A DNA stretch of 64,000 nucleotides, taken from positions 2,542,001 through 2,606,000 of the forward strand of contig JAVTVX010000024.1 in NCBI GenBank assembly GCA_033439265.1. Direction: 5' to 3'. The notes beneath the pieces are model-generated. The model made no database searches and was not told where the DNA came from. It saw nothing but the letters and a program-made list of their open reading frames with translations. Numbering within the stretch: position 1 is the first letter of the stretch; every line of letters starts with the position of its first letter. Of the stretch, positions 37,645 through 50,214 are shown piece by piece. The position numbers and the translations under genes were made by a program. This DNA is from Dillenia suffruticosa. Its lineage: Eukaryota > Streptophyta > Magnoliopsida > Dilleniales > Dilleniaceae.

Positions 37645-38750
37645 AATCCGCCCCACCCCAAACATTGCATATATGGAATTGTATTTGTTTAGAGTATATG
37701 CAAATCTTATGGGAGGATCAGGAATTGTAACATTGCATTAGGTTATTTTAATTTAGTATTTATTTGATTTATAGACTTTCTTTTTTCTGAATAAGATTTT
37801 GTTTGATACAGAAGGGAAATCATAAATTTATATAAGAAGTGAAATACAACATAAAAGGATAAACACAGAAGTTATAATTTTTAAGGGAATAAATAATATT
37901 TTAAAAAATTTTAACTGTATTTTTAATATATTTTTGAGATTATTAATGAGATTTTATCATAATGCCTTTCACTTACTAAAATTATTAGCCGGAATGAAAC
38001 AGGATATGAAGGAATACATTTATTCATGTTCTACAAGTTGCCAGTTAGGAAGTTTACACCTGCTTATTGATGCCACCACAACACCATGGCTTTTCTTTTC
38101 TTTTTTTTTTTTTTTGAATAATCCCTACAACAGCTTCATCCATTATATTACCTTTAAATATATGCAGTAAACCCAACAGATATACATACATACATACATA
38201 TATATATATATGTAAATTTATAAATTTATAAATTTTGTGCTCAAAATAAATATATTGGGGGGGCAACAGTTACTGCTCCAAAGTAAGTTTTGCGAATAGC
38301 AGTGGGAGCAGGAAACATGGATGTACTAAATCTTCCGTTCTTGCCCATTCGAAAGGGGTTTTAAATGGGATGGCTGTATTGTAATTAAATAAAAGCTCAC
38401 AGGGAAAATTCCAACACAAAAATCCCAGAAAAGTCTGTTGTGTTGGATAACGTTAGATCCACAAATAACAAGCCATTTGATTTAATGAAACCAAAATATA
38501 TCTCAAGTCATCTTTGATGATGAGGATGTGTAGTCATGGTTCTCGAGTCTCTCGGATAAGGCACTAGAGTTCTCGTGAGAATAGAGGACCCAAGCTATTC
38601 GTGTATAGGACTTTAGCTCTCAAAGTCCTAACTGCCTAGTTTCTTCGCGACAGCTACACAGTGGAGGGTGTAGTGTAGCTAAGGTGTAAATCCATTGTAA
38701 TCTACTTATTCTCGTTATAAGATTACATCTTAGCCTTCTCATAGGATTCT

Positions 38751-38782
<32 letters not shown>

Positions 38783-40191
38783 TGCCTTTGTATTAATTAG
38801 GGTCCGGGAAGTGGGGTTGCATCTGCATACTCACATGTAGAGTGGATCAAGGGAAACTTCATCACGTAAGCAATTAGATCTCAACTTGTACAAGAACAAC
38901 CAACACAAACACATGGAGTCACATGAGTCATAGAGACCAAATGTCCCTCACATGAATGTCAATGTGACTTTCCCTCTTGCAAATACTACCCATTGCCTCC
39001 TATAAATGTGTCCACATCTACACTGAATTATTTGATAAACATATTATATAAAAAAGGAAAAAAGAAAGCATTGTGCGTCTAAGGTAATGAGTCCAAAAAA
39101 GTACTAATGTGGTCCTCCTACACTTTTGGCCCATGCCTCCATTAAAATTTTGTATTCTCTCTTTGTTTTCTTCTCTTAAAACTATGATGCTTCCATAAAG
39201 CTTTCATATGGACATGGCCTTCCCCCCCCCCCCCCCCCAAAAAGCATTTTTGAGGATTTTGTCTTTTGGACTATCTAAACCTTTTGAGGGTCTGATATCC
39301 CATGGGGTTGGACATTTCATTTTGTTAACTCTTTTTGGAAAAAAAAAAAATTAAAAAGGTTTTGTTGTTATTTATCAATTTCAAATCAAATCCGTGCCCA
39401 TATTTGTTTTCTCTTAATTTTTTGCCTTTCCTTTTTTGGTGGACTTGTTTTGTATTACTTTATTTTGAATTCTAATAATATAATTCAATCTAACACTACA
39501 AATAGACAAGATCTGTAGCTGGGTTAGCTCTTGGCTAATTTGGGTAGGTTGAGAAATAAAAATAATAATAATAATAATAATAAATAAAGGAAGAAAAAAA
39601 ATCTCTCCCTATTTTTTAATTAGAAAAATGGTTCCTTTATAAAAGAAAAATAAACAAGGCCTTATATTGAAATAACTGGAAAGTTGAATTTTGTTTTAAA
39701 AATTGATTGAAAATTTTCATATGCTCTTATGATATAAATATTGTGTAAAAGCTAGTTAAATGCTTTGTTTTATTAATAATCTCTGCAATTATTTAATTTG
39801 TATATATCACGTCAATTTATTTTAATCATTGAATAGCACAAAAATATTTAATCAAATACAAAAAATATTAAAAAAATAATAAAAACCCTAATGACTTGAT
39901 AATTATATATATTAGAAAATATATAAACCTTTTTATAAAACGAGACCAAAAATTCATATTGATGCATTCCCAAATAAACCATTTTTTTTTTTTTGGTAAT
40001 TCTTGATTATAACATATGGGCTAAAATTTTGAAAATACATTTAGATTAAATAATTATTCCCGTTGGGGGACAACAAGAAATGAATATACATATTCAAAAG
40101 AATTTAGAAAAATTAGAATTAAGCCTAACCAAAGTAAGAAGTTGCTCAAATTCCGCTCATCATTCGTCTCAATTCTAGTATTTCATCTCTT
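37645..40191. other. NIP 3' flank and intergenic DNA; possible LTR remnant
   Basis: The first 150 bases are probable 3' UTR. The stretch about 38440-38760 starts TGTTGGATAACG and contains leader-like text (CCATTGTAATCTACTTATTC) as found in copia LTRs, but no matching end or duplication is clear. A C18 run lies at about 39223-39238 and AAT repeats at about 39560-39585. No gene is recognised. Confidence 0.4.
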
Positions 40192-40592
40192 ATTGGGCTT
40201 GAAAGAAATTCAGCACAGAAACTCAGTTTTATGCAGCTGCGCTTATTCTTGTACGTCTACGCTAGGCAGCTTTATCTCATAACAAAAGGTGAACGTGTTT
40301 TGTCCTTCATTCCTTATTTTGGTGGATGACATCCTTGATATAAAAGGGCAACCATAGAGAGTAAAAAGGCAGCCAAAGGAACCGTCGAGTGAGGACTTTG
40401 TGAGAGTTCTTGAAAACCCGACAAGAGAGAGAGAGAGAGCATGGGGGGGGGATCAAATTTCGTTGTATTCATGCGTTATTATAGTGGAGTTTCTCTTCAA
40501 TCTGCGTCTGATTTTTTCCCTTCCAAGGGTTTGCCTCATACTTATCACTCTCGATTGTTCGTCTTATTGCTTGATCTAATCCTAACAAGCTA
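40192..40592 (+). mobile_element. Candidate solo LTR of a copia-type retrotransposon
   Basis: The block starts TTATTGGG and ends CCTAACAA, imperfect inverted ends as LTRs have. Inside it come a TATAAAAGGGC TATA-like box at about 40338, a GA run, G9, and then TTGTATTCATGCGTTATTA and AGTGGAGTTTCTCTTCAATC, which resembles the R/U5 text of plant copia LTRs. No internal domain (gag/pol) or second LTR follows, so it would be a solo LTR. Ends and target duplication are not certain. Confidence 0.4.
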
Positions 40593-41252
40593 AATTTTAT
40601 GCATGACGCTTTTGCACTTATTTTGAGCTTATTTCATTTTCCGTACATTTTATGATATCCTATAATTTTAGTAATATAATATTTTTATTATTTCGGTAAC
40701 ATAATATTCACTATATATTGACGGTAAATCCAACCGTTTAAATTAGAAAATGAGATTTACGTGTAATGCATATTAAATAATATACAACATTTCTGAATTC
40801 TACGGCATGCTTGATTATTTGCGTATACATAATAGATTAGATACAAATATTTCCGTTTACCGTTTGCAATTAAATCTAAAATCTTTTATGACATTTGATC
40901 CCCACCAAAATCATTTACTCTATGAGATCCATGATTCTATAGATTGTCCCACATAAATTCATTGAAAAAAAAAAGAAAAAAAAAAGAAAATGCAATTATG
41001 CGACAAAACCAACAAGATGTGGTTGAACAATTTATGAGTCGCAAAACATCAAATTTAATTGGCGTAGCTAAAATATTTCTATGGTTGAAAACCATTTAAA
41101 GTTGTATTAACAAACGAATGTTGGTACCCATACCATTTACTTGGGCCAACTATGTCTGTTTTGATATTAAATTCAGCTATAATTATCCTCAACCACTACA
41201 CACTTGTAACCACACTTTTTGCAATTTCATTGATAGAGAAACAAAATATATT

Positions 41253-41298
<46 letters not shown>

Positions 41299-41882
41299 CT
41301 AGATCAGAAAGATTTTATTAGTGAAAATAATTAAATAATTTAAAAAATATAATCAACAAAAAATAATTTTATAAATAAAATTATTATTTAAAATGTTAAA
41401 ATATATTATTATCAAACTCAAATTGATTATAAGTTCAATTTATTATAATATTTTAATTGAATCAATAGAGTTCTCTTTCTTTTATCTGAGTATCAAAATT
41501 ATTTATATTTTTATAACATAGTATTAAAGTAATATTTAAATATTTTTATTTTAATATGATATTAGAATTATATTTATCTATTTTTTCGTATCTATATTTA
41601 TATTTATATTTAACTTAAGATAATAGTTGTTGCTCACCCATTCATTCATTCATTCTGTACAATTAATCTTACATTTTTGTTGCATTTTTTGATTCTATAC
41701 GAATTAAAGATATTTTTTTAATATATTTGTTAAAAATTTAGAGGAAAAATAAATGGTGAATGCAAAAGAGCAACAAATGGCATAGCAAACTCCAGTGGGC
41801 AATTGCAAGGACGCGACACTATTGACGCACGTGCGCAGGCAGTTTCATGCACTTGTCTCTATCAAATCTGCGATCATCATCA
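40593..41882. other. Intergenic AT-rich DNA, no gene
   Basis: Contains an (AT)n microsatellite at 41256-41295 and long A/T-only patches. The promoter of the TPX2-domain gene begins within the last part. Confidence 0.5.
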
Positions 41883-41893
41883 TCCAACGGTTG
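41883..41893 (+). promoter_or_regulatory. MSA-like cell-cycle element (TCCAACGGTTG)
   Basis: Ten of eleven positions fit the mitosis-specific activator consensus YCYAACGGYYA bound by MYB3R factors in G2/M-phase plant genes. It lies about 720 bases before the start codon of the TPX2-domain gene. Core and flanks are read directly; function is inferred. Confidence 0.45.
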
Positions 41894-42138
41894 GTAATCA
41901 TTTCAATGCGACATCATTTCTGTAAAAGTTTTCCGGTCCCATCGATGAAAAGATACAGGCGACCCCCCACATATTGACGGTCAGGATTGTGCTGACGAAT
42001 CCAGTTGTTACTTGGTGGATCGTACCACCACGTGTCTCTCTAGCCAACTTCAGAAAAGTCAACTGTCGAAAAGTAATGGCGCATGGAAGTCTGAAAATCC
42101 TACGGTTCGATTAAAATCAAGTGCTCCATTGTGAATCC

Positions 42139-42149
42139 TGGCCGTTGGA
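42139..42149 (-). promoter_or_regulatory. MSA-like cell-cycle element, perfect consensus (TCCAACGGCCA)
   Basis: On the minus strand all eleven positions fit YCYAACGGYYA. It lies about 460 bases before the start codon of the TPX2-domain gene, in a G/C-richer promoter patch that also has CACGTG-type boxes. MSA elements work in either orientation. With the copy at 41883 it forms a pair, as is common in G2/M genes. Confidence 0.5.
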
Positions 42150-42325
42150 GGCGACAAACAGAGGACGGAGGATGCAAGAGAAGGAGATGACGTGGCCGAG
42201 ATGAAAACAAATAGAGGACCGGCCACATGGTGGTTGATGAACATTATAAGCAACTGATGAGAGAGAGAGAGAAGAGAGAGAATGGTCAAGTAAACAACGC
42301 TTTACACTTACTGAGTGCTAGAGCA

Positions 42326-42331
<6 letters not shown>

Positions 42332-42362
<31 letters not shown>

Positions 42363-42552
42363 TATTTGTGAGAGAGACATCCGCAGAGATTGCTTAGATT
42401 CGTTAACTTGACTTTGGATCTTAACCTTCTTTTCCAAGTAATATATACATCTTTCTCTCTCTCTCTCTCTCTCTCCCCCGTTTCCAGCGATCCATAACTT
42501 ACATTTGATGCTTAAGGTATTCCTTTCTCTCTCTCTCTCTCTCTTTCTCTCT
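42332..42552. repeat. GA and CT microsatellites in the leader of the TPX2-domain gene
   Basis: A GA run lies at about 42332-42360 and CT runs lie at about 42452-42475 and 42527-42552, all within 300 bases of the start codon. GA/CT leaders are common in plant 5' UTRs. The purine and pyrimidine runs could pair in the transcript. Confidence 0.6.
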
Positions 42553-42610
42553 CTATATGTCTGATGAATTGTGTACATTGAGATGTAATTGATGATTGAA
42601 TTGTGTAGTA

Positions 42611-45600
42611 ATGATGGCCGGAGAAATTGAAGAACCGATTGGTCTTAAATTTCAGGTTTTTTGTTTCTCTATTCCCTTAATTTTAATTTCATATTTGCGT
42701 GTAGTGTTTGTATTTCTTTGCATTGCTATGAAATTTTTAAGAGATCAAACTTCATTTCTCAATTTCTCAGCTAAATCCATCCCACACAAGTTTTTATTTT
42801 TCCACATAATGCTAATTTATGATTTTTTTTTTGGGCGTAACTGTAATTAGCCAAATTCTACAGATCATGTCGTTTAATTGATTTCTCTGTGCATTTCCTG
42901 AAGTGACACCAATTTGCATTGCCTTTTTCTTTTCCACCATCTGTTGTGTCTATTTTGGTCTCATTTACCTAATTTGAAAAGATTTTTGCAATTAGGTTTA
43001 GCTTTATTGTTTCCTCATAAAGTTGACAAATGGTGGTTGAATCTTCTTTCTATAAAGATGCTTCATATTCAAGTTGTATTTGGTGTTGTGCTCTGGATTT
43101 GCAACTTTTGATCTTACCTATTGCAATTTCTTTATTTTTTAAGTTAATTTCTGTTCAACGGATCTAAGTACATTTAGTTTGCATAGATTTCAAGAAGTAA
43201 ATGAAATATTTCTGGATATATTCTAAAAATGGGATTTAAGAGAATCAATCTCTCGGTGGCTTCAGCAGGGGCGAGGGGAGGGGGCATTAAAAGGAAAAAC
43301 ATTAATATTGTATAATTTCAAAAATTATAGCATTAAAAGAAAAAACATTGATATTGTATAATTTCAAAAATCATAATTTCAAACGTTGGTCGTTTCTAGA
43401 AATTATAAACGCTGCCCCTTCATGTTGTATTTTGCCCATTGATATAAATTTCTAGCTTCATCACTAGGTTTTGTGTTTCATTTTATGTTTACTTCAAGAA
43501 ATTTTAGTACTTGTGGTTTTGCTAATTTGTGGGATGTGCGGTTTCAGAAAATGAAAAATCATAATTATAAATGCCAGACTTGCATTTAGTTGACCCTATG
43601 AATTTGACTGATTTTGGTAATAGAGACAGACATTAATAAAGAATATATGGAAATACATAGTTTCTAATTATTAGACTAATTTTATTCCAGAGCATGATAA
43701 CTCATTTATAACCAGAACAAACATGCAAATTTTTTACCAACTTTTTATGCTCAAATTAGAAAATTAACTAAGATATCTCTGGGACTGGAATTGAATTGGG
43801 GAAAAGCCTACATCCCTTGGAAGCTGATTTCTTGTTTTCTTAGTTTTTGGGATTATTGGTGCTCAAGTAGCATCAATGTCCAACCAAATCCCATAACAGT
43901 ATTTTTTTTTTCTTTGGGAAATTGGCAGGCAAATTCTTTGCACTCTGGCTCTATATCATTTGGGAGATTTGAAGCTGAGCCTTTATCATGGGAAAGGAGA
44001 TCTTCATTTGCACACAATAAGTATCTTGAGGAGATAGAAAAATACTCAAAACCGGGATCAGTTACTGAGAAGAAAGCCTACTTTGAAGCACATTTCAGGA
44101 AGAAAGGTTTTCCTCTCCAGATTTTAGCCGAGTCTAGCAGGGGGACAGTATTCCAAACTCGTGGAAATATTGTCTTGGACAATGTTGATGACGGAGATGA
44201 ATATGAGCATGTTGATGTTGATAGCCAGCTAGCTCATTTTGATGGAAGTCCTGATAGTTCGGACTACCGAGGAGAGTGTGATATGATGGGGTTTGAAAGG
44301 GAAGAAACGGGGGCTTCGTCTTCTGATTCTCAGACAGAAATTCCTCCTAAGAATGTTAATCTTGCAACTGTGGATTTTCATCATGCCAAAGTTGAAGAAA
44401 TACACTTGGATGAGGGTAGACTTGGGAAACCAAATTTGGTCCGTGAAGAAGCAGAGGTTCAGGATGAATCTATCTTACACAACAAAGGCATGAAAAATGA
44501 ATCTTTGTCTATAGCTGTTAATGCCAACCTGGATGGTCAGGCAGCAGAGAAAGAAGACAGCATTAGTTCTGACTGCCAACCAAATAAGTCTCCAAAGGTG
44601 CAACTTCTAATTTTTCATGTCGTCTTCTTAGTGAAATGGATCCTAGAAACTGACAAGTTTTTGAAAATGCTTTGCAATTGTTAATCTGTAATGTCCTGAC
44701 AACAGTAGTGATACACAATAAAGATATGTTTGGCTGCATTTTGCCAGTGATATATATTTGAAATTTCTTATCTCCTTGCAGTTGAGTGCTGCAAATGAGA
44801 CAAAAGGTACCAAGTCAAGGTCAAAACCTAAAGTTGGTGTCAATCAAACTCCTAAAAATTTCACGGGTGATGCCATTAGGGGTTCTGCCAATAATGCAAG
44901 TAGAAGGGGAAGAGAGAGACCAACAGTGAAAAAAGACAAACAGTCATTGCGTCATCCTACTTCAACTGTTGGTACCGTGTCAATATCTACAAGATCAGAA
45001 GTAAGCTTATGTTTAGTAGAACAGAATTGACCTGATAATATTACTTATCTCATGTTGTGCATCTTTACACAAGTCCGTGTGAGATTTCTAAAGAATATCT
45101 TTTGTTCTTTCTGATTTTCTTATCCTTGCAGGAATCTGTGACTTCAAGGGAAAAATTCACCCATGAGATTAGGAGGTACTCCCTGCTGTTCTTGTTCCCC
45201 TCATGGTTTATGTCAAATTTTTATCTTGTAGGATTTAATATACTTCTTTGTCTGATTTTAGCAGTGTGAAAGAATCGAAAGGAAATAAAGTAGTTTCTCC
45301 TCAGCCTGAACTTGGATCACATCAAACCTCAAAGTCTCCAAACAGGTCTGGGAGGCATATAGGTCAAATGCTCCCAATTTATTTATGTAAATAGCTTTTG
45401 GCTTTACATAACTTTTTTTTTTTTCTTTTGAAGGCCTAAACATGTTGCAAGTTCCACCAAGCCTATCCTGAAAACAAATGCCACAATCTTGAATTTCAGA
45501 AGTGATGAACGTGCTGAGAGGAGGAAAGAGGCAAGGGCACTCTTCTTTTGGCCTAAGGATTTCCATTATACCTAAATGTCTTATCTAGGTCGCTAACATA

Positions 45601-47030
45601 TTGTTGCTGCAATTGATCCAATTCAGTTCTATGTAAAGCTGGAAGAAAAAATGCATGCCAAGGAGGCTGAGCTAAAAGAAATCCAAGCAAAAAAGCAGGT
45701 ACATTACCTTTTATTGGACAAAAAGGGGTAACCATTGGTTAAATTGGATTTAGTTTCATTTTATGCATCTTCTCTCTGAATTTTTGTTTTAGTTTTTCAT
45801 CTTTCATATACTGGAAAAAACAATTAACGAGATGGGACTGATTTTATGAATTGCAGGAAAAGACTGAAGCTGAGATCAAGCAATTTAGAAAGAGTCTTAA
45901 CTTTAAAGCAACTCCTATGCCTTCTTTCTATAATAAAGCCACACCACAAGACTCCAAAAAGAATAAGGTATCTTTTGTAGCCTCCAGATGCTTTTCTTCT
46001 GTCTCTACTGGTAGGTTTTGACTTCTTAGTACATCTTTGGGTGTACTAAGTCACTCTCTCTCTCTCTCTTTCTCTCTCTGCCCATCTTTGGGTGTTTCAC
46101 TGGTAAGTTGTTCTTCTGCATGGACTTTTTCCTGCCTAAACAAATTTTCTGAATATTGATTATTTGATCTGAATTTCACCTACCGATTCTAAACTGTATA
46201 TTTCTAGCCCTTTTGGCATGGGTTAGCCATGCATGTATTTTGTTGAATGTATGGATTCATTATGTCTGTCTGCTGAATGTTGTCATTCCCCAAATTCGAC
46301 CTCACAATTTTGTAGTTGGAATACAATTCGCGCGGTTTTTCTTAGATATTCCCCTCCAAAATTGCTTTTCATGTAAAAGCTGTGAATTCCAGAGAGAGGG
46401 AACTATCTTCTAGGGCCATTTAGACCTTTATTCTGTGCATGGCCAAAATTACCATGGAGAATATCAGGCCCTTTCGGAAAAAGTGACCAGAAACATAAAC
46501 CTGTCTATATTTTATCATAAGGATTTTGTTCTTCTGTTCCACGTCAGGTTGAAACAGCTAATAGCAGACCAACTGGACTGAGGTCCAAATCGACAAGTCC
46601 TGGGAGTAGAGCTGCTGCTCAAACACCATTGGATTCGAAGGCAAATACTGACAACCGCATCCCATTGGCCAGTGGCTCCATTGAAGTTACCCATCAAGCT
46701 GAAGCAAGAGAAGTAAGCAACCACACTCGAACACCCTGCCGTGAAGTCGGTGCGGGCACCTCATCTCCAGCCACCAAGACAATGAGTTGCTCACAAGCCA
46801 GAGTTAAGAATGTTGTACCTAGGAGAAATGAGCAGAAGGAGATAGATAACAACTTGCAGAAATCTCAAGTGTCGGATGGCAGTAAGGCTAAGAAAGGCAA
46901 GAAACTTGATGGACATCCAACAATTGCAGTGAGGAGAAGTGGCACTGAAATTTTGAACCAGGGCATCAAGCGCATTGGCATTGCTGGTAGTTCAGGTACA
47001 GGTCATCTGGCAGTTGGTGTTGCTTCTTGA
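42611..47030 (+). CDS. WDL7: TPX2-domain microtubule protein, WVD2-like 7 type (9 exons, 606 aa)
   Basis: Exons: 42611-42655, 43929-44597, 44782-45000, 45132-45175, 45265-45345, 45434-45530, 45627-45698, 45857-45967, 46548-47030 (1821 nt). It should bind and stabilise microtubules. The N-terminal box (SISFGRFEAEPLSWERRSS, then YLEEIEKYSKPGSVTEKKAY) is diagnostic of WVD2-like proteins. The middle is acidic and low-complexity. The TPX2 C-terminal domain, residues about 372-446, contains SDERAERRKEFYVKLEEKM, a charged helix (KEAELKEIQAKK) and FKATPMPSFY. The tail (447-606) is basic and Ser/Thr-rich. ATG at 42611 is the first in frame; an ATG follows at once (42614). Intron 6 starts GC (GAG/GCAAGG). 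Two MSA-like elements lie upstream, fitting a cell-division role. Family sure; WDL7 rather than a sister member likely. Confidence 0.93.
43284..43375. repeat. 46-bp direct tandem duplication in TPX2-gene intron 1
   Basis: Two adjacent copies of a 46-base unit (starting GCATTAAAAG, containing ATATTGTATAATTTCAAAAA) begin at 43284 and 43330, with only a few differences. A partial third start may follow. It lies in the 1273-bp first intron. Confidence 0.8.
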
Positions 47031-47529
47031 TAATTGCTCCTGCTGCCTGAACTAGAAGCATCATCACTGCATCACAAGCTTATATAGGTATGATCTGAAT
47101 GGAGGCATGGGGTTAACGGTGTTCGCATAACATGGGACTTATAATTTCCTTTTACATACGTACTTACTGGTTACAAAATTTAAATGTAATAAGTTGTAAT
47201 TTAGTCTGTTAGGGGTTCTGCTAGGGAAGTTCTTGAAATTGCAAGAACCTCTTGAATCAAATTATGAACTCATTAAGAGAAACTATTTAGACTTTAGTAA
47301 TTTATAAAAAAACTAGTCAGCTAATCTTCTTTTCAGTTGGATTTACCTGGAGTGCACATTTTGAATTGAAATTGATTTCATTCTCAGGAGGGCAAATCGA
47401 TTATGGCAGCAAGACACTTATTGTTTAATATTTAAATCTCAGATGAACTGACCTAGACCTAGTTATTAGCCATTGATAAATTGAAGTACATAAGACCAGT
47501 GATAGCTTGAAGCATACAAGACAAAAAGT

Positions 47530-47546
47530 CTTGTACCAAAAAAAAA
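47530..47546 (+). mobile_element. 17-bp retroposed fragment (CTTGTACC + A9) in an exact 16-bp duplication
   Basis: ATACAAGACAAAAAGT occurs at 47514-47529 and again at 47547-47562. Between them lie only CTTGTACC and nine A. The 3' end (GTACC plus A) matches the fragment at 27253. Confidence 0.75.
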
Positions 47547-47932
47547 ATACAAGACAAAAAGTAGAAAAAAAAAATTAAAAAAAGGGCAAAAAATTTTAAT
47601 TCTTTAAACTATATTCGGTTAGCGGATTTGAGAGGCCGTTTGGTTCAATCTTAAAAATCGAAATCATAAACTCTAGAATCGGAATGGACAGAATCATTCC
47701 AATTCATCGATTTGGTTCAGTGTACTGAAATGGGTATCATTGGTTGGCTGATTTTTTTGGAATGAAAATTCATGATTTTTCAATTTTATCCCTATTCCAA
47801 TATACAATAAAAAAAATTAATAACTTAAAATAATTGTTTTAAAATATTATATGAAATTAATTTAAGAAAAATAATTATTTAAACAACCTTTGCAACTTTA
47901 AGTTTGGAAGAAAGGAAAAGAGGGCGGGTTTG

Positions 47933-47953
47933 AGCCCCTATGCACCAAAAAAA
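47933..47953 (+). mobile_element. 21-bp retroposed fragment (AGCCCCTATGCACC + poly A) in a ~21-bp duplication
   Basis: AAAGGAAAAGAGGGCGGGTT (47911-47930, then TG) recurs at 47954-47974 with one base missing. The insert AGCCCCTATGCACC plus A's matches the end of the minimal SINE at 34558 (GAGCCTCCCTATTTAC plus A's), so it is the segment from the B box to the tail. Confidence 0.65.
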
Positions 47954-50214
47954 AAAGGAAAAGGGGCGGGTTTGGGGCTCAGTTGCTACATCCATTACTC
48001 TTAGCATTGTGGCCTTGGTCTGGTCCTATCTCCCAAGTTCAAGAGGATCAGTATCAACCGATGGTCCTGAGACTTATGATCATGAGCAAGATGGAAAATC
48101 ATGCACTATTGATGAAAAATTATACGATAATGTCATTACAAAGACGGATGCTAGGATAGAATGTTTATAAATGACTTTGTGAATATTAATCTCACACATG
48201 CACTTGCATTTTTCTGCCTTATGCAGATATAGAGTTCTGCAAAGCTAATAACATGTTTTGAGTTCTACTCTGAGTGGCTTAGTTAGATAAGACGATAAAT
48301 TGATAATTTTGATTCATTCATGTAACTAAATATATTTTGTCTATTTCTTTATATTTTTGTTTCCGCCTCAATTTGATCTTCCTCTTCAATATGTTTCTTT
48401 TCTCATGTGGTAAACCTGGAAGTAATTGTCGGAGTCTCCTGCACTTAACTTGCCTTTCTATAGGCACAAGTACTGCAGAAAAATTTGTCTTGGAACAGTG
48501 CTCCTGTTCGGGTACTCTAACCTCTACGGTTGCTTCATGAGATTTGCTTTCTTTTTCTTATATTGTGCTGATGTTGGAAGGCTAGCACCAGCTGGAGAGC
48601 TCTTTTATTTAATCGGGTTATGAGATGGCAATTTCCTTGACAGGCGAAGGTGAAGTGAAGCTGATTCATGGAAATGTTTGAGCTTTGCAACTTTGGGTGC
48701 TGAAAAACAATTGAACCGGGTTCAAAAGGGGGAGAGAAAAGATGATTAGAATGAATATCAGGAAAAAAAAAAATCTTAACCCAGATATAAATCAAAATAA
48801 AATTAAAATTACAGAGCAATGAGAGAGAACAAAAAGGAAAAAAATTATTTTTTTAACCAAAAATTTATTTTAATATTAAATAAAATTGATGTTCGGATAC
48901 TCCAACCTCTTTGGGCTCAAGTAGGGAACAAAAAATGTTTATACTAATTATGCCTCTAACAAAACCCTAACAAATGCAATGAAAAAATATGAATCAAAAC
49001 AAAATTTCGCATTCTTGAATGTTAAAATAAATTTGACAAAATCAGAGGGTATGGTTAAAAAGAAAAAAAATATATGCATTTTGGGTGACGGTATTAAGGT
49101 GCGGAGAAAAATAAAAAATAAGACATATCAAAATTTAAAAATCAAAAATATATTTTTAAAATATTTCAAAGTGAGAATTAATATTTTCCAATGTTAAAAT
49201 TAAAATTTTCTTTTTCAAAATGAGAATTATTTAAACTATTTTGTCAACATTTGATATACATAAACTCAAAATTTTTACAATTTTATTATTAAATTGAACT
49301 TTTTGACCCAGATCAAAGAGACGTGCATCTTTTTTGCAACTACTGGGGACACGAATGCGATCAAAAGTTTCCCACTTATTATTTAAATATATATATATAT
49401 ATATATATATAGATAAAAAAAGTTCTAGTCTGCCAAATATCCTTAGAAGTGTCCCACTTTTTAAGGGTCAATGGCTGCTTGCCCCTTGGGCTTGGGGAAT
49501 AATGCTGATTCTGATCCATCTGGCAACCAATTAAGAAACTTGGTGGGAGTTGAATACATTTCGAATTGGTATATAAATAAGTAAATCTTCAACTGTTTAA
49601 TGTAACAATCAACCATTAAAAATTGTATTTATGCAAACAAGATGAGTTCACAATGTGGGAATTCATGTGCAAAATGGCTGAATATTAGCAGAGTCATTGC
49701 AAATTAGGAGACATGCCCTTGTCAAAGTAGTTGATTGTTAGCAATTAATTAATAGTGGATTAGGTCTTAACAAACACCAATGATGAGTTTATTTTTTAAA
49801 ATAAAAGAAAAGAAATTCTAATGACTAAGTGCTCGCCAGTGTAGCTAATTAAGCAGCGGGATTGATGCTGGTACCCAAAATGTCACGATCTGGTTGTACT
49901 TGATTTAGTGAAAAAAATATTAAAATTTTTAATTAAAACTCAGATTTAAATTTTAAAAATAAAAAAAATATCTTGAGAGAGCTTTTCTCATAAAAAGTCC
50001 AACAGTAACTAATTAATCAAAATATAAATTTAAATATAAATGATACAGTAAAATATATATATATGTGTGTGTGTCAAGGTTATTCTATGGTTTTGGCTTT
50101 AGATAACTCTATTTCGGGTTTTCTTGTTGGTAAGCTTTCCACTCGCACAATTTATACTATTATTGGATTTATTTTAGGGTTGACTCTCTCAAGTTCTTTT
50201 TTGTTATTTCTAAA

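Noticed and set aside
47940..48170. 76-residue frame with a hydrophobic stretch (SITLSIVALVWSYL)
   Set aside because: It starts inside the micro-retroposon at 47933, has no recognised relative and no clear splice context. It might be an exon scrap, but cannot be supported.
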